DNA of 64,000 nt from Psychrobacillus mangrovi (GTDB lineage Bacteria > Bacillota > Bacilli > Bacillales_A > Planococcaceae): assembly GCF_037104765.1 (NCBI RefSeq), contig NZ_JBAWSY010000018.1, positions 7,529 to 71,528 on the forward strand, in the 5' to 3' direction. The notes beneath the pieces were generated by a model. It was given only the letters and a program-made list of their open reading frames with translations, made no database searches and had not been told where the DNA came from. Positions 34,057 through 42,588 of this stretch are shown here, piece after piece. The first letter of the stretch is position 1, and each line of letters starts with the position of its first letter. The translations under genes were made by a program, and so were the position numbers.

Positions 34057-34125
34057 ATCGTGGCTATTAGCTATCACAGAAAAAATTGTTTCAAAGGTTT
34101 ATAAAAAAGCTAAACTGCCTATTGT

Positions 34126-36147
34126 TTATATGGTAATTTCTATTTCCAAACCACCGTGAGTCATATTCGCAAATGGAACATGATCCGATTCTTTTGTTAG
34201 TTTTATACCTATTATGACACTTGCATGCGCTACTTGATGACTGTATAGATAATCTATTGTATAACCATCTGCTATTAGTCCATTTTCTCCTGTTTGAGAA
34301 ATTTTTACTAATGGATAAATGCCAGGAGAGACATTTTGAAGCTTGACCTCTAACCCTTTAGGATTGCTTTCAACTAAAGATACATAGGATTGACCACTCT
34401 TGAATAGAATACTTCCATTTCCGTTATTTGCTACTAGGCTGAATACAATGGGCTGACCCTGAAGAGGCTGGAATGCTGCATTACCACCTACTAATGTATT
34501 GTGTGCTACTGCCCCAGTTGTTTCTGCATTGAGTGGTACTCCTTCGCTTCCCATTTTAATCGTATTTCCAACAGCCCCAACATCCTTACAATTCCATAAT
34601 CTCAAACCATATTGAGTTAGAGAGTTAGGAGTTTTAATCGTGTTGCCTTGAACCGATCCCTCCTGTAAATTACGGACTAAGATTCCTCCTGCTATGCTTG
34701 GATGGTCTACATCTACTATATTATTGGACACATTTCCACTAAAGTTAGGTTGAGTAGGAATGGAATATCCAGCATAAACCACATATGGCTCAAATATCGT
34801 GTTATCAATGTCCAGTTCATCTGGAACTCCGTGAATGATATTCCCGTCGATAATCAATCGATCAAACGAACCAACAAAAATAACACTGTCTGTACCAAAG
34901 CAATTTTTAACATGATTATTGCTCACAATGGCATTAGTCTCTTGATTGACTTTGGGTTGCCTTTGAACTCCTCCAATATATATTGCACCCAATGGATTTT
35001 TAGCATATCCACAATCAACGATCTTATTGTTAGCTACAATACAATCCTTTGTATATTGCTCTACATTGGTCCATTTATAAAAGAGCCCTCCAACCATGGA
35101 GTCAGATATAAAATTATCTGTTGCTATTAAACCACCACCTGCGTGGCCATCTATGGCTTTACGTTTGTTACCTCTAAGCGTGCACCCGGTGATTAAAAGG
35201 TCATTGGCTTTGGGAAATAACGTACCCAGTGAATTGATCCCGTAACCAGGGTCTACATAAGTATGATATTTGGAGGCATGTGGATGCCCTGCTCGATCGC
35301 TTATGCTATTAATTACCCGCGGTCTTTCTACTGCTGAAAACACATAATTACTAGAGTAATTATCATGAGCATTACATTCAATAAAAGTAACGTCTGCATT
35401 ATCTTCGTATTGTAAATCGGTTGGTAGGTAGTCCCCTAAATGCCCTACTGCAAAACCCGAGTAGTTAAACCCGCAGCTTTCACAGGCTCTGAAGATAATA
35501 TTTTTACAGCCGCGATGCACTAAAACTCCACTTCCTACATTTCCTATAAATCCTCCGCCAAATAACCCGAATGGCTTACCATCATTTCCAACACGTGCAC
35601 TCGTATCGAAGCTATTGTTTTTTCGGTAATTCCAAAATCCAGAAGTTGGATAGCCCCCTGCAGTGGTACCTTTTTCTCCATAACCAGTTACGGGATCTAT
35701 TCCTGGGAACTCACCATAACCCTCAAATTTGATCCCTTCAATAATACAATCCTCACAAAGCTGAAGCTCTAAGATTCCCTGAGCATGAGTTCTGGTGAAT
35801 AAAACAGCCCCATAACCTATCAAATGAACTCGCTTCTTCCCTCTCAGGAGCAAACAAGGTTGGTCATTGTTCGGAAAATCTTCTAGCTTCAAGTTTTTCT
35901 CCAGCCAGTAACGTCCTGGTGGCAAAATCAAAGTATCACCATCATTTGCATGATTAAAAGCTGCCTGAATAAAATCCTGTATTCTTGTCCGTCCAGTTGC
36001 GTCAGCCTTTATGATCTTAGCCGTTCCACCTTCTATTTCATCTAACATTTCAAAATTACGTGTTATTCCCTGCAGGAATTCCTTTGAAAGTTTGTCTTCG
36101 ATATTGGTTGGAATATAATATTTTTTCTTGGGTGTATAATTTGTCAT
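34126..36147 (-). CDS. Right-handed parallel beta-helix protein (pectate-lyase-3 type)
   Basis: 673 residues without signal peptide or membrane segment. A short N-terminal arm (MTNYTPKKKYYIPTNIED) precedes FIQAAFNHANDGDTLILPPG (about residues 68-87), the usual start of pectate-lyase-superfamily helices. Many NN-ladder turns follow (GNVSNNIVD, VANNKIVDCGY, VQGNTIKTPN, GAVGNTIKMG). The C-terminal 110 residues form a separate beta domain. The architecture is that of polysaccharide-degrading or phage tail-spike proteins, or of cytoplasmically made surface proteins; catalytic residues cannot be picked. AAGGGGAGA precedes the ATG. It stands alone, and no other phage genes are near. Confidence 0.75.
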   Translation of the reverse strand: MTNYTPKKKYYIPTNIEDKLSKEFLQGITRNFEMLDEIEGGTAKIIKADATGRTRIQDFIQAAFNHANDGDTLILPPGRYWLEKNLKLEDFPNNDQPCLLLRGKKRVHLIGYGAVLFTRTHAQGILELQLCEDCIIEGIKFEGYGEFPGIDPVTGYGEKGTTAGGYPTSGFWNYRKNNSFDTSARVGNDGKPFGLFGGGFIGNVGSGVLVHRGCKNIIFRACESCGFNYSGFAVGHLGDYLPTDLQYEDNADVTFIECNAHDNYSSNYVFSAVERPRVINSISDRAGHPHASKYHTYVDPGYGINSLGTLFPKANDLLITGCTLRGNKRKAIDGHAGGGLIATDNFISDSMVGGLFYKWTNVEQYTKDCIVANNKIVDCGYAKNPLGAIYIGGVQRQPKVNQETNAIVSNNHVKNCFGTDSVIFVGSFDRLIIDGNIIHGVPDELDIDNTIFEPYVVYAGYSIPTQPNFSGNVSNNIVDVDHPSIAGGILVRNLQEGSVQGNTIKTPNSLTQYGLRLWNCKDVGAVGNTIKMGSEGVPLNAETTGAVAHNTLVGGNAAFQPLQGQPIVFSLVANNGNGSILFKSGQSYVSLVESNPKGLEVKLQNVSPGIYPLVKISQTGENGLIADGYTIDYLYSHQVAHASVIIGIKLTKESDHVPFANMTHGGLEIEITI

Positions 36148-36243
36148 CTTTTATATCTCCCCTTCAAATATAATTTTTCTAAGATCAGTAGGCTAACTTG
36201 ATAAAACATTTATCTTTGTTCATCTCCTCCCCTTAAAAGAGGC

Positions 36244-36303
36244 CAAAAAAACAATAAACCCCTCCACATCATTAGTAATTACTAATTCGATAAGTGGAGG
36301 GGT
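36244..36303 (-). terminator. Rho-independent terminator, downstream of dnaN
   Basis: AACCCCTCCAC (36257-36267) pairs with GTGGAGGGGT (36294-36303); the loop holds a second palindrome ATTAGTAATTACTAAT. Minus-strand T-rich tail TTTATTGTTTTTTT follows. Confidence 0.8.
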
Positions 36304-36390
36304 ATTTCCTTTACAAATTTTTGAATAGATTGCATTACAGTTAAATAGACCCTCTTTGGCCATGGAGATATAACTATTGATTCAATGGAG

Positions 36391-36470
36391 TATCTCTGAA
36401 AATTTCGGCGTTTCTCCGGAAATCTCAGAGTATCTCTGAAAATCTCGACGTTTCTCAGAAAATCTCGGAA
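36391..36470. repeat. Array of four 20-bp tandem units
   Basis: Four 20-base units at 36391, 36411, 36431 and 36451, each of the form T(A/T)TCTC(T/C/A)G(A/G)AAAT(T/C)TC(G/A)(G/A)(C/A)G. Units 1 and 3 begin TATCTCTGAAAAT, units 2 and 4 begin TTTCTC, so there is also a 40-bp higher-order period. Downstream of dnaN in the untranslated region. Confidence 0.85.
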
Positions 36471-36553
36471 ATACGTAACAGGAGAAAATACAGGTAGGCC
36501 CTGATTAAGCACTTGCCTTTTATATTACTTTTATTTTATCCGGTCACCATCAA

Positions 36554-37690
36554 TTAATATGTACGGACCGGGACAATTAATTGTAAAAGAGTATTATCTT
36601 GAACTGCGTTTATAATAAACGGACGCATGGCACCAGTTAATTGGATAACTATATCTTGTCCATCGAAAGCTTTTAAAGCATCCATCATGTATTTTGCACT
36701 AAACGAAAGTTTTATCTCTTCCCCTTCCATTGTAGATATTTTAATTTCTTCTTCTACGTTTCCAATCTCAGGGGAACTAGAGGATACTTCTACTTGATTA
36801 CCTTCCATTGAAGAGAAACGAACAATATTATTCCGTTCTTCACGTGCTAATAAAGAAGCACGGTCAATCGCTTGAAACAATGCTTTGCTATTCATGGTAA
36901 TAATTGTTTTATACTCGGTCGGAATTAACCGAGAGGTATCTGGATAGTTTCCTTCTAGTAAACGAGAGTAGAATAACACATCTTTCGTTTTAAATAATAC
37001 TTGTTGGCTCGTAATTACGATATAAACAGGTTGGGACGAGTCTCCGATAATTTTGCTTAGCTCATTTAAGCTCTTCCCCGGAATAACTACATTAAATTCA
37101 TCTTCTGGTGGGTTCTCTAAAATTAGTTTGCGACGAGCTAGACGATGACTATCAGTGGCTACACAAATGAGTTCTCCATCCTTCACCTGCCAATGGACTC
37201 CCGTTAATACAGGACGACTTTCAGATGTTGATACCGCAAATACGGTTTCTCGAACAACAGATTTTAATAAATCAGATCCAATTATTAACAGTGAATCATC
37301 CTGAATCTCCGGGAGTAATGGATATTCAGTTGGATCTATCCCAATTATATGAAACTCTGATTTTCCGGATTTTATATACGTCTGATTATTTTCCTTCACC
37401 TCCATTTCTACATCGCTAGTTGGTAGCTTCCTTACAATTTCATTCAACATACGTGCTTGCAAAACAATCGAACCTTCTTCTATAACTCGAATTACTTGTT
37501 CCCCATCTTCCTCTGATTTAATAAACGTTTGAATTGTTACATCTGAATCACTTCCTGTCAGACTCAATCCTTTTTCTGTAACTTCCAACTTTATTCCAGT
37601 TAAAATTGGAATCGTTGTTTTTGAACTAACTGCTTTCATTACTACATTTAATCCATCTAATAATCTGTGCCGCATGATTTCAAATTTCAT
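36554..37690 (-). CDS. dnaN: DNA polymerase III sliding clamp (beta subunit), stand-alone copy
   Basis: 378 residues from ATG 37690, where AGTGGGG lies upstream; the frame could extend to 37795 but without a site. MKFEIMRHRLLDGLNVVMKA, TIPILTGIKLEVTEKGLSLT (about 24-43), SRPVLTGVHWQVKDGELICVATDSHRL in the middle domain and the C-terminal IQLTGAMRPFIINAV plus LQLIVPVRTY show the three-domain clamp. The C-terminus VPVRTY is the usual end. The normal dnaN neighbours dnaA and recF are absent, so this is either a second clamp gene or a relocated one. The clamp tethers polymerases to DNA. Confidence 0.92.
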   Translation of the reverse strand: MKFEIMRHRLLDGLNVVMKAVSSKTTIPILTGIKLEVTEKGLSLTGSDSDVTIQTFIKSEEDGEQVIRVIEEGSIVLQARMLNEIVRKLPTSDVEMEVKENNQTYIKSGKSEFHIIGIDPTEYPLLPEIQDDSLLIIGSDLLKSVVRETVFAVSTSESRPVLTGVHWQVKDGELICVATDSHRLARRKLILENPPEDEFNVVIPGKSLNELSKIIGDSSQPVYIVITSQQVLFKTKDVLFYSRLLEGNYPDTSRLIPTEYKTIITMNSKALFQAIDRASLLAREERNNIVRFSSMEGNQVEVSSSSPEIGNVEEEIKISTMEGEEIKLSFSAKYMMDALKAFDGQDIVIQLTGAMRPFIINAVQDNTLLQLIVPVRTY

Positions 37691-37794
37691 TATTTTACCC
37701 CACTTTAATATCTCAATATTTTTATCTACTAAATATTCAATCAAATTAAATGTAACATTATGAAAATTTATTTGCACCACGTTTTTACAACACA

Positions 37795-37827
37795 AAAAAG
37801 CTCTATCACAAAAAATGTGATAGAACT
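37795..37827 (-). terminator. Rho-independent terminator after the DinB gene
   Basis: GCTCTATCACA/TGTGATAGAAC (37801-37811 with 37817-37827), minus-strand TTTTTT tail, 14 bases after the DinB stop. Confidence 0.88.
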
Positions 37828-37840
37828 TCCATTATATATT

Positions 37841-38317
37841 CTATTTAGAAGCAAGACCTCTGCCGATTAAATTTGCAGAAATAGGTTTTTTCCCAATTTC
37901 TCGAGCCCATACAGATAGTTGTCCAATATGATGAATTTCATGAGCAATTATATGACGCATTACCTCGCCCCATGTATCTGTCACCACCCTACCATCAGGC
38001 GTTTTATCGTGAAAAAGTCGATTTTCCATTTGTTCTTCCCATGCTCGAACAAATGGCTCTACCTCAAATCTAAATTTTGCGTCCAACTCTTTCACTTTTT
38101 CCAACGTATTGTGATCATCGAAACTCTCTTGGAAGTCTGGTTTTCCTTGAAGGATACGAATCCAACTCCACTCTACATCAACAATATGAAAAAGAGTATG
38201 CAGTATCCCGCCAACTCCACCTGTTCTAACTAGGAGAAGGTCCTCCTCACTTACTTCTTCACACCATCGATACCACTCTTCTCTAACCATCCAATTGTAA
38301 CGGAACATCATTTGCAA
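37841..38317 (-). CDS. DinB-family protein
   Basis: 158 residues. Metal-ligand histidines occur in GILHTLFHIVDVEW (about residues 38-51) and MRHIIAHEIHHIGQLSVW (about 124-141), the strongest DinB pattern of the three in this window. The conserved Trp-rich N-terminus (YNWMVREEWYRWCEE) is also typical. A TTG at 38317, seven bases after GGAGGA, is the likely start; ATG 38311 is second choice. Likely a metal-dependent transferase or hydrolase of unknown substrate. Stands alone between STAS and dnaN genes with its own terminator. Confidence 0.85.
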   Translation of the reverse strand: MQMMFRYNWMVREEWYRWCEEVSEEDLLLVRTGGVGGILHTLFHIVDVEWSWIRILQGKPDFQESFDDHNTLEKVKELDAKFRFEVEPFVRAWEEQMENRLFHDKTPDGRVVTDTWGEVMRHIIAHEIHHIGQLSVWAREIGKKPISANLIGRGLASK

Positions 38318-38360
38318 GAAAATCTCCTCCGATTCCCGTAAATAGATTAATTACAAAAAA

Positions 38361-39380
38361 CTAAATAATTCTTCTTCCCATTTGCCCTAGGGAATAGTGA
38401 ATTCCATGTTGAAGCGTCCGGAAGCAATCGAATTTCAATAGTTGAACATCAGATTGAGCAATAACCTTGCTCAATTCTGGTGATATACCTACCAGTATTG
38501 TCTTAACTCCAATCAATGCAGTAGCAGAAGCAATATTTTCAATTAGTTGAGCAGTGTACTTGCTTATATTTTCATCTAATCCGGTTAAATCAAGAATTAA
38601 GTAGTTTGCTTTATAACTAGGTATATTATTTAAAGTTTTTTCTACTAATTCCATAGAACGTTCTTCATCATATTTTCCAATAAGCGGCACCACTACAATG
38701 CCTTCTAATACTGGTATAACGGGGGAGGAGAGTTTCTTAATAAGTTCATTAAGGTCTCTTGTTTTATCTTCTACTAGTGCTTCCAACTGCATGATTTGAT
38801 TCATTTCCGTTTTTTTAGCTAGCTCACTTATATTATTATTAACTGTTATATCTGACGGAAAATACTTTACTTCCGTATGCTCGTATCCCTCTAATTGGTA
38901 ATGATTGACCTCGTACCAAATATTTGTGCCAAACATTCCTGTAAATATACCTGCATAGTGAGCTGGTATATATTTTCCACCTATCGATTTTCCCTGTACT
39001 TCGTTTATTTTATGTTCCCAGCTATTTATAAATTTTGCTTTAAAGGTGTTAGCTTTTACATCTAGATCCTCTATAACCGTAAGTCCCCAGCCGGCAGAAG
39101 CATAAGTGTTAGTGATTAACTTTGCAGCTTCTTCCACACTAACATTTTTCATGTTTTGAAAGTATTCACCTACCATTAAACCTTGTCTAAAGCCCGTTGT
39201 TTCAAAAACCAATTGAGAAGCTTCTTCTCCAGTTATTTCCTCAATTGTGTCAAAGAATGATCGCATAGCTGAAGAAATCCAAAAAAGCATGGCATCTTGT
39301 TGTTCAAACATGAATTTTCCTGATTCTAAGTCCCAACTAAAATCGATACCATTTACTTTTATATTTGCTTGTTTCTCCAT
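38361..39380 (-). CDS. STAS-domain protein with V4R-like sensor domain, RsbR/stressosome type
   Basis: 339 residues. The N-terminal about 185 residues look like a small-molecule-binding V4R/XylR-N type domain (GLMVGEYFQNMKNVSVEEAA, SWEHKINEVQGKSIGGKYIP). A helical linker (KKTEMNQIMQLEALVEDKTR, about 195-214) leads to a C-terminal STAS domain: LSSPVIPVLEGIVVVPLIGK, YLILDLTGLD and KTILVGISPELSKVI (about 295-309), as in RsbR co-antagonists that build stressosomes. The phospho-acceptor region ENISKYTAQL keeps a Thr but has a short insertion. AAGGAGA precedes the ATG. No RsbS/RsbT partner lies in the window. Confidence 0.8.
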   Translation of the reverse strand: MEKQANIKVNGIDFSWDLESGKFMFEQQDAMLFWISSAMRSFFDTIEEITGEEASQLVFETTGFRQGLMVGEYFQNMKNVSVEEAAKLITNTYASAGWGLTVIEDLDVKANTFKAKFINSWEHKINEVQGKSIGGKYIPAHYAGIFTGMFGTNIWYEVNHYQLEGYEHTEVKYFPSDITVNNNISELAKKTEMNQIMQLEALVEDKTRDLNELIKKLSSPVIPVLEGIVVVPLIGKYDEERSMELVEKTLNNIPSYKANYLILDLTGLDENISKYTAQLIENIASATALIGVKTILVGISPELSKVIAQSDVQLLKFDCFRTLQHGIHYSLGQMGRRII

Positions 39381-39410
39381 CTTTTCTAATCTCCTTTTCT
39401 TGCTTGAATA

Positions 39411-40259
39411 TTACTTAATAAATTCTAAATGTACGGAATCTATAAGCTTTTGATAACCAATCTCCTGGTAAATTTTATTTGAAGTAGGATTTAGCATATC
39501 TGTGTATAGTACACAAAACTGATATTCCTTTAAAAGCTCCTTACTCCCCGCAGCTACCATTGTGCGTGCATATCCTCTTTTACGCTGCTCTTTTGGTGTA
39601 AATACCATAGAAACAGTAACACCATTCGCTGTAGGTCTTGCTTTTTTCATCATGGATACTATCTGCCCTTCATTCTCCCATAAAAATACTTCATTTGCAT
39701 CAAGCATTACTTTTACTTTCTTTTTTATTTCTTGTGGCTCTGTCCTTGGAAGTCCAGTGTCCCCTTCAAAAAAGCTATACCATCTTTCTATAAGGTTTGC
39801 ATGTTCTAAAGTTGCAAAGCTCCATGTGCCTGGACTCATTTCTAAGGAATCAACCACCTGATCTAAACGATATAACCCCTGATCCATTAAGAGTGAATGA
39901 CCTTGTCCAGTTTTCTCCTGCCATTTTTCTGCAAATTTATATGCCCATTCTTTCACACTAATGATAGATTCTATATTGATTGAATGTCCTGTTAACTCTT
40001 GAATACATAAATCGATACAAGCTTCCATTTGTAGTTCATCAACAAAAATCATATTAAACGGGTGTGGAGGAGTCATTTGAAAAAGTGCTAATAACTTTCC
40101 ATTTTCTTCAATGGTCGCCAAGTAAGGATTATCATATTTCCCCTCTTTTATTCCTTGTAGAACTCCCAAAAACAAGCTAAACTTATCCTCATTTTTCAGC
40201 AAAAACGGTGTAGCCACTTGCGCAAATTCTTCCGCATTTTCATAACGTTTAAAAATCAT
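39411..40259 (-). CDS. GNAT-family N-acetyltransferase
   Basis: 282 residues. The acetyl-CoA loop is FTPKEQRKRGYARTMVAAGS (about residues 219-238; R-K-R-G-Y-A), followed by YTDMLNPTSNKIYQEIGYQK (about 252-271), which is the standard GNAT end. The N-terminal half (about 1-130) is an accessory domain with weak similarity to GNAT halves, so this is a two-domain, possibly pseudo-duplicated enzyme. AGGGGGA precedes the ATG. Divergent from aroD across 67 bases. Substrate unknown. Confidence 0.85.
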   Translation of the reverse strand: MIFKRYENAEEFAQVATPFLLKNEDKFSLFLGVLQGIKEGKYDNPYLATIEENGKLLALFQMTPPHPFNMIFVDELQMEACIDLCIQELTGHSINIESIISVKEWAYKFAEKWQEKTGQGHSLLMDQGLYRLDQVVDSLEMSPGTWSFATLEHANLIERWYSFFEGDTGLPRTEPQEIKKKVKVMLDANEVFLWENEGQIVSMMKKARPTANGVTVSMVFTPKEQRKRGYARTMVAAGSKELLKEYQFCVLYTDMLNPTSNKIYQEIGYQKLIDSVHLEFIK

Positions 40260-40326
40260 ATTAACATCCCCCTTTGTATCTTTGTATGTTACTATAACTT
40301 AAAATACTGCTAGAGGGGAGTTAATA

Positions 40327-41079
40327 ATGAAAGTTATTTCGATTCGTAATATACATATTGGTGAAGGTTTGCCTAAGATTATTGTTCCGCTAATGGGAAA
40401 AAACTTAGAGCAGCTTCTTTCGGAAATTAATACAATAAAGCAAGCTGGCCCAGATATTGTGGAATGGCGAGCGGATGTACTAGATGAAGTAGAAAACTTA
40501 GAAGAGGTGTTAGAGGTAATTTCAACTATTCATGAAGCACTTTACCCTACTCCTTTATTGTTTACATTTAGAAGTCACCGTGAGGGTGGAAATAAAAAAA
40601 TTACTGACACCTATTACAAACAATTGCTTTGTGAGGTAGTGCAATCAAGGGCAGTTGACTTAATTGATGTTGAATTATTTGATCCAAATGTAAATGAAAT
40701 AGTGGAAGTTGCAAAATCTAATAATGTCTACGTTGTCATGTCTAATCATGACTTTGAAAAAACCCCGGCAAAAGAAGAAATTATATTTAGATTAAAAAGA
40801 ATGCAGGAATTAGGTGCAGATATCCCCAAAATAGCAGTAATGCCTAAACTCCCAACGGATGTTCTAACACTATTAGATGCTACCTATACGATGAATTCCT
40901 TATATGCAGATCGTCCCATTATCACGATGTCAATGGCTTCTACGGGTGCAATTAGTCGAATAGCTGGACAAGTTTTTGGTTCAGCTGCAACATTTGGCGC
41001 TGGAATAGAAGCCTCTGCTCCTGGTCAAATACCAGCAGTGAAGCTTCGAAAAATTTTAGAAGTCTTGAATACAGATTAA
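40327..41079 (+). CDS. aroD: Type I 3-dehydroquinate dehydratase
   Basis: 250 residues, class I aldolase fold. It converts 3-dehydroquinate to 3-dehydroshikimate in the shikimate pathway through a Schiff base. EWRAD (about 46-50) and FRSHREGG (about 79-86) supply substrate ligands, MSNHDFEKTP (about 138-147) holds the catalytic His, and AVMPKLPTDV (about 168-177) the Schiff-base Lys. SMASTGAISRIAGQVFGSA follows as in AroD. AGGGGAG lies before the ATG. It is alone, away from other aro genes, so its regulation may be separate. Confidence 0.95.
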   Translation: MKVISIRNIHIGEGLPKIIVPLMGKNLEQLLSEINTIKQAGPDIVEWRADVLDEVENLEEVLEVISTIHEALYPTPLLFTFRSHREGGNKKITDTYYKQLLCEVVQSRAVDLIDVELFDPNVNEIVEVAKSNNVYVVMSNHDFEKTPAKEEIIFRLKRMQELGADIPKIAVMPKLPTDVLTLLDATYTMNSLYADRPIITMSMASTGAISRIAGQVFGSAATFGAGIEASAPGQIPAVKLRKILEVLNTD

Positions 41080-41634
41080 GAAAAGCGCAAGCGTAACCTT
41101 TAAAAGCAAAACCTGTTTTCCATTGTTTCCGGAGTGCTTTTGACAGACTTTGGCTACATTATTAACGTGTGAATTTTGAGGGGAGGGGGGGGGGGGGGGG
41201 GGGGAGCCCGCCCGCCAGGGTGGTGTGGAATTTTGGTTGGGGGGGTNNNNNNNNNNCCTTTGTTGCCGGCGTGCTTTTGACAGACTTGGGCTACTTTATT
41301 AACGTGTGAATTTTGAGGGGAGGGTCGTGACTAGCGTCACGACCCTCCCCTCTTTTTTCGATAATATTGTGGCGTTGGTCTGTCCGCCGCCCTTCTGCAA
41401 CTTTTGGAGACTGGTTAATAGCTTTTCGGATAATTAGATAATAGATGCTGTCCTATTTATCTTGTAAGCTACCGAAAATGCAATTTCGGTCGCTATCTAT
41501 CCGCTCTATTATAAGAATCCTACTATTTTTTCGAAATTCCGCTAATAACAATACAACCGCTAATAATACCTTGGATTGGCGGACCATTAAGCAGCCATTT
41601 AAATTCTTGTGAAAGATAACTGAACCCGTTACTT
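41080..41634. other. Gene-free region with assembly gap and duplicated segment
   Basis: 555 bases. It holds ten Ns (41247-41256), a 20-odd base G run (about 41182-41204), two near-identical segments (41119-41188 and 41257-41322, both containing CTTTTGACAGACTT and ATTAACGTGTGAATTTTGAG) and the aroD-side terminator. Past 41365 nothing is recognisable; the 72-codon minus-strand frame there lacks a site and is not listed. Confidence 0.75.
41315..41358 (+). terminator. Very strong terminator downstream of aroD
   Basis: Perfect 17-bp stem (41315-41331 with 41336-41352), TAGC loop and T6 at 41353-41358. Same hairpin type as at 23190. It is the likely cause of the neighbouring sequencing gap. Confidence 0.9.
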
Positions 41635-42081
41635 TTATAGTTTCATCGTTAGACGGATCATATCCACACATGCAATTCCATTTTCAATAATTTCCGCTTC
41701 GTAATGAAGAAGGAAAAAATCTTTATCTACTCCTGTTATTCGAAATCCACATTTTTGATAGAGAGCCAGCTGTCCAATACTGGAGTTCCCTGTTCCAATT
41801 TCCATGATTTTGTATCCTTGTTGCTTTGCTTTCTCTATTGCATCTAGGATGAGTGCCTTCCCAATGCCTTTCCCCTGTTGCTGCTCCGCTACTGCTACAT
41901 TAACAAGCTCTACCGTTTCAGGTCTGGTCGGAAGCAATACATATACTCCTATTGTTCTCCCATTTTGTTCTGCTATAAAGCATTCTCCACGTCCCACATA
42001 CTGCTTAACCAGTTTTTCGGATGGATCGGCAAGTAATAGTAAGTCTAATGGATATGCTTCTGTTATTCGTTTTGTGTTCAT
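41635..42081 (-). CDS. GNAT acetyltransferase in the adaptive-response operon
   Basis: 148 residues. The acetyl-CoA site is AVAEQQQGKGIGKALILDAI (about residues 63-82), followed by MEIGTGNSSIGQLALYQKCG (about 92-111). The ATG at 42081 directly follows the adaB stop, with GGTGAAG in the adaB 3' end as its ribosome binding site, so it is translated from the adaA-adaB transcript. A role in the alkylation response is implied only by this position; substrate unknown. Confidence 0.87.
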   Translation of the reverse strand: MNTKRITEAYPLDLLLLADPSEKLVKQYVGRGECFIAEQNGRTIGVYVLLPTRPETVELVNVAVAEQQQGKGIGKALILDAIEKAKQQGYKIMEIGTGNSSIGQLALYQKCGFRITGVDKDFFLLHYEAEIIENGIACVDMIRLTMKL

Positions 42082-42588
42082 TTATTCTTCACCGGTTTCA
42101 AGTTTTAATAGCGTTTCTTTCATTTCTAATCCACCTCTGTAACCAGATAAAGCCCCGTTCTTCCCAATAACTCGGTGACACGGAATAGTGATAAGGACAG
42201 GATTTGCACCAATTGCTGTACCGACTGCGCGAATAGCTGTAGGGTTATTGATCAACTCGGCAATTTCCGAATAAGACTTCTTTTCTCCATATGGTATATT
42301 TCTTAACGCGTCCCAAATAGCTAGTTGAAATGCGGTTCCTTTTACGTCCATTTGAATTGTAAACTCATGTCGAAGTCCATCTAAATACTCTTTTATTTCA
42401 TTTGTATACGGAGTTAAAGCTTCGTGATTCTCTACCAATTCATGTTTCGGAAAGCGTTTCTTCACCCATACTTCCATCTCTTCATATGACTTGCCTGGTG
42501 AACCAACATAGCATAACCCTATTTCTGTTGCAACAATATAAAATTGCCATTCGTTATGAACGAAATGCATCCAATATAATTTATTCAT
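42082..42588 (-). CDS. adaB: O6-alkylguanine-DNA alkyltransferase (AdaB/Ogt)
   Basis: 168 residues. The suicide repair enzyme moves the alkyl group from O6-alkylguanine to its active Cys, found in PCHRVIG (about residues 137-143). IPYGEKKSYSEIAELI (about 100-115) and AIRAVGTAIGANP form the DNA-binding helix-turn-helix, and NGALSGYRGGLEMKETLLKLE is the usual C-terminus. It overlaps adaA by eight bases and abuts the GNAT gene, forming adaA-adaB-GNAT, divergent from alkA as in B. subtilis. Confidence 0.94.
   Translation of the reverse strand: MNKLYWMHFVHNEWQFYIVATEIGLCYVGSPGKSYEEMEVWVKKRFPKHELVENHEALTPYTNEIKEYLDGLRHEFTIQMDVKGTAFQLAIWDALRNIPYGEKKSYSEIAELINNPTAIRAVGTAIGANPVLITIPCHRVIGKNGALSGYRGGLEMKETLLKLETGEE

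Larger units (their letters stand above)
36148..36553. other. Intergenic region between the beta-helix gene and dnaN
   Basis: 406 bases without a credible gene. It holds the promoter region of the beta-helix gene, a dnaN-side terminator (36257-36303) and the 20-bp array (36391-36470). A 76-codon minus-strand frame here is judged spurious because it is made of the array read in shifting frames. Confidence 0.6.

Noticed and set aside
36282..36512. 76-codon minus-strand ORF over the 20-bp array
   Set aside because: It is produced by reading a 20-bp repeat, not a multiple of three, in rotating frames; no ribosome binding site.
34126..37690. Prophage remnant formed by the beta-helix protein and dnaN
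   Set aside because: No integrase, capsid, portal, lysis or attachment-site sequences are seen around them.
41182..41204. G-quadruplex-forming G run
   Set aside because: It lies beside Ns and a duplicated flank, so it is most likely a base-calling artefact.
41453..41671. 72-codon minus-strand ORF downstream of the GNAT gene
   Set aside because: It overlaps the GNAT 3' end out of frame, has no site, and its composition looks random.
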